The translations under genes and the position numbers were made by a program. A DNA stretch of 64,000 bases from Candidatus Gastranaerophilales bacterium (lineage in GTDB: Bacteria; Cyanobacteriota; Vampirovibrionia; Gastranaerophilales; Gastranaerophilaceae): positions 141,185-205,184 of the forward strand of contig CALUUN010000002.1 of assembly GCA_944323995.1 (NCBI GenBank). The letters are read 5' to 3'. Below the pieces are notes generated by a model that saw only the letters and a program-made list of their open reading frames with translations, did no database searches and was not told the origin of the DNA. This document shows positions 57,646-64,000 of this stretch, piece after piece. The stretch's first letter is position 1; every line of letters starts with the position of its first letter.

Positions 57646-59790
57646 ATGACAATTCCGGAAACTCACAAAACTCAATTGGAAATCGGCGGAAAAACCGTTA
57701 CAATTGAAACCGGGAAGTATGCACAATCCACTAACGGTTCGGTTACCGTAAGATGCGGCGATACAATGTTGTTTGTACATTGTGTTGTATCTAAAGAACC
57801 CCGTGTCGGTATTGATTTCTTCCCTTTGTTAATTGATTATGAAGAAAGAATGTCTTCAATCGGACGTATCCCGGGCGGATATAACCGTTCGGAAGGAAAA
57901 GCAAGCGACAAAGCCATTCTGGTTTCACGTCTTATAGACAGACCCATCAGACCTCTTTTCCCGAAAGGATACAGAAATGATATACAAATTGTAGCGCAAT
58001 TGTTCAGCTACGACCAGCAAAACCAGCCTGATACTCTTGCAATGCTCGGTGCATCTTTTGCTTTAATGCTTTCAGGCGCACCGTTTGAAGGCCCGATAGG
58101 CGCGGTAAGAGTTTCTAAAGACGAAAACGGCAATATGATTGCAAACCCGACTCACCAGCAGGCTGACAAATCAGATCTTGATATTGTTGTTGCAGGTACA
58201 CACGATTCGGTAATCATGGTTGAAGCAGGATGCAAATTCGTTACTGAAGACGATATTATGAATGCCGTTGAATTTGCACAAAAAGAAATCAAAAAACAGT
58301 GCGAAGTTCAAGAGGCTTTCGTAAAAGAATGCGGCGTTGTTAAAGAAGAATTTGTAAATCCTTACGATACAACAGAATTAAAGAAAATTATAGACGAAAC
58401 CGCACACGATATGATTTTTGATGCATATCACAACTTTGACAGAGAATACAGACAGAACAAACTTGAAGAAGCAAAAAAACTTGTCAAAGAAAAAATTGAC
58501 GCACTGCCTGAAGATCACTACATCAAACAAATCATTGAAGAAACAGGCATAGATTTTGTTGCGGAAGAATTTAAAAACGCAGAAAAGAAAATTATGCGCG
58601 CAATGATTCTTGATGAAGGCGTCCGTGCAGACGGCAGAAAACCGACCGAAGTTCGTCCTATCTGGTGCGAAGTCGGTGTTATTCCGCGTGCACACGGATC
58701 TGCAGTGTTCACAAGAGGACAGACACAGGTTTTATCGGTAGCAACACTTGCAGGGCCCGGTATGAAACAGGAACTTGACGGCGTTGATCCGGAAACCGAA
58801 AAAACATATATGCACAAATACATCTTCCCCGGATTTTCGGTAGGTGAAGTTAAACCTTTAAGAGGCCCGGGCAGACGTGAAGTCGGACACGGAAACTTAG
58901 CCGAAAGAGCAAACGTTCCCGCACTTCCGTCACAAGAAGAATTCGGTTACACAATCCGTGTAACCTCTGACGTCCTTGAATCAAACGGTTCAACTTCAAT
59001 GGCATCAACCTGCGGTTCATCAATGGCGTTAATGAATGCCGGTGTTCCGGTTAAATGCATGATAGGCGGTGTCGCAATGGGTATGATTACCGAAGAAGGC
59101 AAAGAACCGGTCGTGTTAACAGATATTCAAGGCATTGAGGACTTTTTAGGCGATATGGACTTTAAAGTTACCGGTAACGACACGGGTATTACGGCATTGC
59201 AGATGGATATGAAAGCCAAAGGTATTGCAAACGACACTTTGCGCCGTGCTTTGCAGCAGGCAAAAGAGGGCAGACTTCATATCCTCGGCGAAATGAGAAA
59301 AGTAATTACCGCACCTGCGGATCACCTGTCGCCGTTTGCTCCGAGCATTACAACAATGACAATTCCGACTGAAGACATCGGAACGGTTATCGGGCCGGGC
59401 GGCAAACAAATCAGACAGATTATTGACGCATCAGGTGCCGAAATCGACATTCAGGATAACGGTGTTGTAACAATTACTTCAAACGATCAAGAAGGCGCCG
59501 AAATCGCTAAAAGAATGATTAAAGACCTTACCTTCAAACCCGAAGTCGGTATGGTTATGAAAGGCAAAGTCGTAAGAATTATTCCGATAGGCGCTTTTGT
59601 TGAACTCTGCGGAGGAAAAGACGGTATGGTTCACATCTCTCAGGTTTGCAACGAGAGAATTGAAACCATTGAGCCGCACCTTAATATCGGTGATGAAGTC
59701 GTTGTCAAGATTATAAAAATTGATGACAAAGGCAGAGTTAACCTGACTATAAAAGGTGTTACGGAAGAAGAAAAAGCTCAATTCAATTAA
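57646..59790 (+). CDS. pnp: Polyribonucleotide nucleotidyltransferase (PNPase)
   Basis: 714 aa with GGAAAGGA upstream. It is a phosphorolytic 3'-5' exoribonuclease of the degradosome type. Two RNase PH domains are visible (ERMSSIGRIPGGYNRSEGKA; FPGFSVGEVKPLRGPGRREV, then SSMASTCGSS-type motif in STSMASTCGSSMALMNAGVP), followed by KH (IGTVIGPGGKQIRQIIDASG) and S1 (GMVMKGKVVRIIPIGAFVEL) domains. Length and order are standard. Confidence 0.96.
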   Translation: MTIPETHKTQLEIGGKTVTIETGKYAQSTNGSVTVRCGDTMLFVHCVVSKEPRVGIDFFPLLIDYEERMSSIGRIPGGYNRSEGKASDKAILVSRLIDRPIRPLFPKGYRNDIQIVAQLFSYDQQNQPDTLAMLGASFALMLSGAPFEGPIGAVRVSKDENGNMIANPTHQQADKSDLDIVVAGTHDSVIMVEAGCKFVTEDDIMNAVEFAQKEIKKQCEVQEAFVKECGVVKEEFVNPYDTTELKKIIDETAHDMIFDAYHNFDREYRQNKLEEAKKLVKEKIDALPEDHYIKQIIEETGIDFVAEEFKNAEKKIMRAMILDEGVRADGRKPTEVRPIWCEVGVIPRAHGSAVFTRGQTQVLSVATLAGPGMKQELDGVDPETEKTYMHKYIFPGFSVGEVKPLRGPGRREVGHGNLAERANVPALPSQEEFGYTIRVTSDVLESNGSTSMASTCGSSMALMNAGVPVKCMIGGVAMGMITEEGKEPVVLTDIQGIEDFLGDMDFKVTGNDTGITALQMDMKAKGIANDTLRRALQQAKEGRLHILGEMRKVITAPADHLSPFAPSITTMTIPTEDIGTVIGPGGKQIRQIIDASGAEIDIQDNGVVTITSNDQEGAEIAKRMIKDLTFKPEVGMVMKGKVVRIIPIGAFVELCGGKDGMVHISQVCNERIETIEPHLNIGDEVVVKIIKIDDKGRVNLTIKGVTEEEKAQFN

Positions 59791-59818
59791 AATATTTTTT
59801 TAACATCTTTTTCATAAA

Positions 59819-59842
59819 AAAACCTCCCTTTTGGGAGGTTTT
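59819..59842. terminator. Bidirectional terminator after pnp
   Basis: AAAACCTCCC / GGGAGGTTTT with a TTTT loop, between pnp and the convergent 819-aa gene. Confidence 0.9.
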
Positions 59843-59848
59843 CACTTT

Positions 59849-62308
59849 TTATTTATCTTTATTCATTGCAAAATATAAAAGAGCCATCTGCCTGTGATTA
59901 AGCATTCTCATATATAAATTCAGGTCGTACGGTCTTATATATTTATCCATAATATCTTTATCCATGGAGGCCATCATTTCAAACAGATTTGTTTCGTTAT
60001 CGTCCAATTCAGTTATGATACGGCTTATTTTGGCATCAATAAGCCTTTTGTCTGCGTTTTTATCAAGGAAATAGCGCAGGGTAGTGTTGTTAGGATTTAC
60101 GAAACCTTTGTTAAAGTAGTCCGCAAGGGTTGCTTTAAGTCCGGGATATTTTTTTGCAGCTTCCATAGCTGCTTTAACGACAGGGTTTCTGCTGTCGGAT
60201 TCATTTACGAGCATATTTGTTATTTTGGAAACTATTTGAATTTGTTCCTTATTTGAAAGCGGGTCACCGTAGAACCTGTTTATGCGCTCATCAAAGAATC
60301 TTTTCTGTCCCGGTGACAATTCGCGAAGCCCCATCACATAAAGTCTTTCCTGCAATTCGGAAAGCGAAAGAGATGCTATTTTATTCTGTTTTAATTCCAT
60401 CAGGCCTTTTATAACATTTTGTTTAACTTCGCTGAAAGCCTGACTTTTTTCGTCAGTATCAACATCTTCCGGCAAAAGCCCTTTGCTCTCCATATAGTTG
60501 TATTCGGATTTGATAATCCGCTGCAATTCTTCTTCCGGCGGAAGCGGAAGTTGCATCGCAAGCTCCATCATTGTCTGGATTACCGCATTAACGTATTTTT
60601 TATTGTTTTTATAAAAATCGGCATATATTGATTGGGTAATCTTGTTGATTTCTTCAGGAGTCATAAGCTGTGAACGGATATCCCTTACCGCTCTTTTATT
60701 AAATTCATGTTTTTCTTCATCAGTGTAGTTGTCGCCGTAGGGAATAAAGTTGTATATATCAAGCAGGTTATCTACGTTGTAAAAACATGAAAGGAGGTAT
60801 CTGTCAGTTGCAAGCGGATGATTCAGTATTGTTTTTACAAGCCGCTGGCTGTATGAATCCGGCAGGTTGGAATTTTCCGAGGTAATTTTGTGCTGAAGCA
60901 TTTCTTTTAAATTTGCGACGATGGAAACTTCGGTGCCGTCTTTTAATATGAACGAATAGATTTCGGCATTTTTGCTTTTGGCTTCTTTTGCAAGCATATC
61001 TTCAAAAGAGATTTTTTCGGGTTTTTGAGGTTGAACTTCGGGTTCTTCAACAACCTTTTCTTCTTCGAAAGGCAGATTTGCAAAAAGTTCGTCATATTCC
61101 GCCTGAATTCTGTCGTGTTCTTTTTCTTTTAAAATTCTGTTTGGTTTAATATTTCTTGCATATTCAAGAAGTTCTCTAAAATCGTCATTGTTGCCGTCTG
61201 CGCCGTACAAATCAAAGAAAAGTCTTATTGTTGAGGACATTACTTTTGAACGGACATTATCTGAATCGGGGATTTTCCAGTAGTCTTTAAATTTTTCGGT
61301 CTGGGATTTGGAAGAATCGTAATAACTTCCGAAATATTCTTTCATATCTTCCGAGATATGAAGTTTTTCAAGGACAACCGAATTAATTTCACCCATATAT
61401 TTTGCAACGAAGTTCAGTTTTTCCGGATCTTTTACGTTGCGTTTTTTGAGCTGTCTTTCGGTTTTGTCCGGATCGCCCATACCGTCGATAAGAGCCTGCG
61501 AAATCTTATCTATTTCCCAGTCTTTTACGTCATCAAATTTATTTTTTTGCTGTTTGGGAATTGAGGGGGTTTGATAACGCGGAGATTGAGTGTGAGCGGC
61601 AGACCGGTTTTCAATTTTGCGCGGGATATAAACATAAGGAAAATCTTCACGGGTTGCGATGAAGGATTTCCAGAAATCGACTTTTGGAAAATGAATTCCG
61701 AAGGCTTGCAAATCGGAATATTGAATATCGCTCAAGCCTGTATAGACAACACTTTTATCTTTATGGAAATCTTTATTAATTTCTTTTAAGGTTTTGCCTT
61801 CAACATAAATCTTTTTGATAATATACATCCCCAAATCATCTTTTCCGTTTTTGAAAAGTGATTTGTTTTTGTAATCTTCATCTTCGCGCAGAAGCGAAAG
61901 CTCGCCTAGGAGCCCTGTTCTGTATTTGCGGCCGGATTTTGAATGCAAATCCTGAAAAAGAGGTTCATCCGGATATGCGGCTTTAACTTCTTCAAGCGAC
62001 TGCATTGAAGCTATCGGGCCGAAAACTTCTTTCATTGCCTGTGCAGGCGGAATGGTTTTTCTGAAATCGTTATAAAGCGGGTTATAAATATATTTGTGCA
62101 GGGTTTTCGGCATGCCGTTTTTGTTAAAATCCTGCTCGTAGAAATTTTCCGGCGTTCTGAAAAGTCTTGCGCCGAAAGTTATGCCGTAATCCCTGTATGA
62201 TACGGGATTGTAAGAATAATTCGCGGTGTTATTTTCTCTTTTTTCCTGTTTGTGTAGATTTTTATGATTATTAAATGTTGTTAAATTGGGGTTAAATTGT
62301 ACTTTCAT
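59849..62308 (-). CDS. 819-aa protein with F-G-A leader, function unknown
   Basis: Starts MKVQFNPNLTTFNNHKNLHK with AAGGAC upstream. A disordered basic N terminus ends in YGITFGARLFRTPENFY, the same leader type as other proteins in this window. The body is almost entirely alpha-helical, charged and nearly free of cysteine, with a Glu/Pro linker near residue 410 (EKVVEEPEVQPQKPEKISFE). It contains a helix-turn-helix-like stretch (VEGKTLKEINKDFHKDKSVV), which may be chance. No signal peptide or membrane segment is present and no family is recognised. It has its own promoter region. Confidence 0.8.
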   Translation of the reverse strand: MKVQFNPNLTTFNNHKNLHKQEKRENNTANYSYNPVSYRDYGITFGARLFRTPENFYEQDFNKNGMPKTLHKYIYNPLYNDFRKTIPPAQAMKEVFGPIASMQSLEEVKAAYPDEPLFQDLHSKSGRKYRTGLLGELSLLREDEDYKNKSLFKNGKDDLGMYIIKKIYVEGKTLKEINKDFHKDKSVVYTGLSDIQYSDLQAFGIHFPKVDFWKSFIATREDFPYVYIPRKIENRSAAHTQSPRYQTPSIPKQQKNKFDDVKDWEIDKISQALIDGMGDPDKTERQLKKRNVKDPEKLNFVAKYMGEINSVVLEKLHISEDMKEYFGSYYDSSKSQTEKFKDYWKIPDSDNVRSKVMSSTIRLFFDLYGADGNNDDFRELLEYARNIKPNRILKEKEHDRIQAEYDELFANLPFEEEKVVEEPEVQPQKPEKISFEDMLAKEAKSKNAEIYSFILKDGTEVSIVANLKEMLQHKITSENSNLPDSYSQRLVKTILNHPLATDRYLLSCFYNVDNLLDIYNFIPYGDNYTDEEKHEFNKRAVRDIRSQLMTPEEINKITQSIYADFYKNNKKYVNAVIQTMMELAMQLPLPPEEELQRIIKSEYNYMESKGLLPEDVDTDEKSQAFSEVKQNVIKGLMELKQNKIASLSLSELQERLYVMGLRELSPGQKRFFDERINRFYGDPLSNKEQIQIVSKITNMLVNESDSRNPVVKAAMEAAKKYPGLKATLADYFNKGFVNPNNTTLRYFLDKNADKRLIDAKISRIITELDDNETNLFEMMASMDKDIMDKYIRPYDLNLYMRMLNHRQMALLYFAMNKDK

Positions 62309-62432
62309 TTATAAGTCCTTATTTTGTGCACAAAGATATTTAAATCCGAAAACAAAATTTTTTGATATATAGAGTAAGAACTTTAATATAATTTAACATT
62401 TTTGTGTTAATATATAAACGGAGGATGAAAGA

Positions 62433-63482
62433 ATGTTTGACGTAATAACAATCGGAAGTGCCACGATGGACGTATTTGTCGAAAGCGACGACGCAAATAT
62501 AGTATCCGTATGCAAAAAAGACAAAAAAACCGAATTTATGAGCTACCCTTACGGCGCAAAACTTGAGATAACCGATTTTGATTCACAGGTCGGCGGAGGC
62601 GGAGTAAACACCGCCGTTAACTTTGCAAACCTCGGGCTGAAAACGGGTGCGATTTTTAAAGTCGGGCACGATATTTATTCCAAAGGTATTTTCAAATCTT
62701 TTGAGAATAAAACTGTTGATCTGTCAAACGTAATCCAAAGAGATGATGTCAGCACGGGCTTTTCGATAATTTTGACCAGCTTTGAAGGCGACAGAACTGT
62801 TCTTGCGCACAGAGGCGCAAATGCATTAATCCAAAAATCGGAAATTAATTTCGACGCAATAAAAAATTCAAAACTCCTTTATATAGCGCCGCTTAACGGC
62901 GATAGCAACAAAGTTCTTGACGATATTGTGAACTTTGCAAAAGAAAACGGAACTTTTGTCTGCTTCAATGCGGGCACAACAAGCATCAAAAAAGGGTTCA
63001 ATTACCTTAAAAAAATTATAGAAACCGCACAGATTGTAGTGATGAACAAGGACGAAGCCTCAATGGCAACCGGAATACAAATCCGTCCTGATACGCGTGA
63101 TGAAAAATTCTCGGATATGCTTATTCATCCGGATCTGGAGGCAATGTTCAAAAAATTAAAAGTATGTGATTATCAGGTAATCGTAATCACTGACGGCGGA
63201 AACGGCGCATACGCTTTTGACGGCAAAAACTATTACCACTGCCCGATATTTGACGGCCCCGTGGTTTCCACACTGGGCGCTGGCGACGCTTTTGCATCAA
63301 CATTCTGTGCCGCACTGCAAAGGACAAACCGCAATCTCGGCAAATCCCTTATGTACGCTTCCGTAAACTCCGCAGGCGTTGTTTCAAAATTCGGCGCAAC
63401 ACAGGGGCTTTTGACTTTTGAACAAATAGAACGGAAATTATCGGAACACCCGAATTACCACTACGACGTGATAGAAGGATAA
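62433..63482 (+). CDS. PfkB-family carbohydrate kinase (ribokinase-like)
   Basis: 349 aa with CGGAGG upstream. It begins DVITIGSATMDVFVESDDAN, has the PfkB signature 1 region QVGGGGVNTAVNFANLGLKT and signature 2 STLGAGDAFASTFCAALQRT with the catalytic Asp. It transfers phosphate from ATP to a sugar or nucleoside; the substrate is not identifiable. A roughly 30-residue insertion near the start (VSVCKKDKKTEFMSYPYGAK) resembles sugar-kinase subgroups annotated as adenosine-kinase-like. Confidence 0.9.
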   Translation: MFDVITIGSATMDVFVESDDANIVSVCKKDKKTEFMSYPYGAKLEITDFDSQVGGGGVNTAVNFANLGLKTGAIFKVGHDIYSKGIFKSFENKTVDLSNVIQRDDVSTGFSIILTSFEGDRTVLAHRGANALIQKSEINFDAIKNSKLLYIAPLNGDSNKVLDDIVNFAKENGTFVCFNAGTTSIKKGFNYLKKIIETAQIVVMNKDEASMATGIQIRPDTRDEKFSDMLIHPDLEAMFKKLKVCDYQVIVITDGGNGAYAFDGKNYYHCPIFDGPVVSTLGAGDAFASTFCAALQRTNRNLGKSLMYASVNSAGVVSKFGATQGLLTFEQIERKLSEHPNYHYDVIEG

Positions 63483-63695
63483 TTATTCAAACACCGAAAA
63501 AAATTCCGCAACAGATATCCCAAAACCTTTGCAGATACTTTCTATCGTGGACATTTTAACATCGCGCTGCGCTTTTTCCGCATAAGTGACACAGCTTTTT
63601 GAGAGTTCTGAATACCACGCAAGTTTCTCTGCTGTCAAACCTTTATCCGCTCTGAGTTGTTTTATGCGCTGTGCTATTTTTTCATTAATGTCCAT
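63483..63695 (-). CDS. Small XRE-family regulator paired with a pilin gene
   Basis: 70 aa, essentially one HTH_3 domain: IAQRIKQLRADKGLTAEKLA, WYSELSKSCVTYAEKAQRDV, MSTIESICKGFGISVAEFF. GAGAGGT precedes the ATG. It is divergent from the pilin-like gene at 63872, with repeated TTAATACC boxes in between. Its stop lies directly after the kinase stop. Layout parallels 1927-2312, but the two regulators are different in sequence. Confidence 0.85.
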   Translation of the reverse strand: MDINEKIAQRIKQLRADKGLTAEKLAWYSELSKSCVTYAEKAQRDVKMSTIESICKGFGISVAEFFSVFE

Positions 63696-63708
63696 TGGTA
63701 CCTCTCTG

Positions 63709-63766
63709 TTAATACCTTGACTTTAATACCAACATGTTTTAATATGATTAACGATACAGGTATTAA
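63709..63766. promoter_or_regulatory. TTAATACC operator boxes
   Basis: TTAATACC occurs at 63709-63716 and 63723-63730 (14-bp period) and in inverted orientation (GGTATTAA) at 63759-63766, just before the pilin promoter. These are likely binding sites of the adjacent XRE protein. Confidence 0.6.
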
Positions 63767-63785
63767 CCTTGTGAACTGTAAAAAA

Positions 63786-63813
63786 TTGACAGATTAGAAA
63801 TATAAACTATAAT
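63786..63813 (+). promoter_or_regulatory. Promoter of the right-end pilin gene
   Basis: TTGACA (63786-63791) and TATAAT (63808-63813) with 16-bp spacing, downstream of the operator boxes. A second TATAAT lies a few bases further on. Confidence 0.7.
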
Positions 63814-63871
63814 TATATAATAAAGAATTATAGATTATATTAACAGAAGAAAAAATCAAGGAAGAGGAATT

Positions 63872-64000
63872 ATGAAAAAATCAAGACAGATTGAGAAAAG
63901 CGCCTTTACACTCGCGGAAGTGCTGATAACTCTTGCGATTATTGGAATAGTTGCGGCATTGACTATCCCGACACTTGTGCAGAATTATCAAGAAAGAGCA
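63872..64000 (+). CDS. Type IV pilin-like protein, N-terminal part (runs off the window edge)
   Basis: 43 codons are visible. MKKSRQIEKSA precedes FTLAEVLITLAIIGIVAALT, then IPTLVQNYQERA. The prepilin leader has Ala before the Phe and Glu at +5. It is nearly identical over the helix to the pilin at 2312, including NYQERA, so the two are close paralogs. AAGGAAGAGG precedes the ATG. Confidence 0.88.
   Translation, partial: MKKSRQIEKSAFTLAEVLITLAIIGIVAALTIPTLVQNYQERA

Noticed and set aside
60000..61900. DNA-binding role for the 819-aa protein based on one HTH-like stretch
   Set aside because: The stretch is short, lies in an all-helical protein and lacks supporting context; kept as a remark only.
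1..64000. CRISPR arrays, rRNA genes, complete insertion sequences or integrases
   Set aside because: No regularly spaced short repeats with unique spacers, no rRNA-like stretches and no transposase or recombinase motifs were seen on either strand.

Overview
The window is AT-rich bacterial chromosome from a diderm. Outer-membrane functions are present (a TolC-type channel, an MlaA-type lipoprotein domain, a filamentous adhesin), and most genes have AGGAG ribosome sites. The best taxonomic guess is a non-photosynthetic cyanobacterial relative of animal guts (Gastranaerophilales / Vampirovibrionia, 'Melainabacteria'). Support: several type IV pilin-like proteins with the FTLAE[LV]LITLAI[IV]G leader, an LktA-family filamentous adhesin, a gamma-carbonic anhydrase that reads like the N-terminal domain of cyanobacterial CcmM, and many lineage-specific proteins with a short N-terminal F-x-[GA] leader. 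This placement is inference; no rRNA gene is present.

Layout. 1-4.1 kb: start of murJ, a SpoIID-domain protein, a small XRE regulator divergent from a pilin-like gene across a palindrome, and plsY. 4.2-10.7 kb: a 1280-aa LktA-type adhesin followed by a TolC channel fused to a substrate-binding-like domain. 10.7-16.2 kb: radical SAM protein, the GGGtGRT / Fe-S scaffold pair, a nucleotidyltransferase-like protein and pgi. 16.2-20.8 kb: accessory region with three 615-bp tandem repeats encoding 170-aa exported proteins, a GHSEGG lipase-like protein, a 276-bp segment bounded by 31-bp direct repeats and holding a possible small RNA, and a GH13-like protein. 20.9-25.5 kb: an MlaA-hydrolase fusion, CcmM-like carbonic anhydrase, a DMT transporter, a guanidine-I riboswitch with its SMR exporter, and a secreted protein made of 20-aa repeats. 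25.5-28.5 kb: TetR and HxlR stress loci (aldo-keto reductase, flavodoxin, cupin). 28.5-35.3 kb: paired F-x-[GA]-leader proteins, tRNA-Gln, nif3, coaBC, gmk, a pilin remnant, an organophosphate transporter, an exonuclease and thioredoxin. 35.3-42.8 kb: a pilin gene broken or switched off by a nine-G tract, a Wzy/O-antigen-ligase-like protein directly downstream, and a divergent 1807-aa coiled-coil protein. 42.8-47.9 kb: a signalling operon (GAF/HD-GYP, TPR lipoprotein, two LuxR-type response regulators, pentapeptide protein). 48-64 kb: mainly housekeeping (phosphohexomutase, pheA, tyrS, cysE, RNase HIII-like, PBP1A, pnp, PfkB kinase), interrupted by a two-gene phage tail-fibre module and an 819-aa unknown protein, and ending in a second divergent XRE / pilin pair.

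Themes. (1) Surface structures: pilins with dedicated regulators, a putative phase-variable pilin with a possible glycosylating partner, and a large adhesin. (2) A family of otherwise unrelated proteins sharing a short N-terminal F-x-[GA] leader, several apparently expressed from leaderless promoters. (3) A possible effector/immunity-like island at 16.2-19.1 kb.
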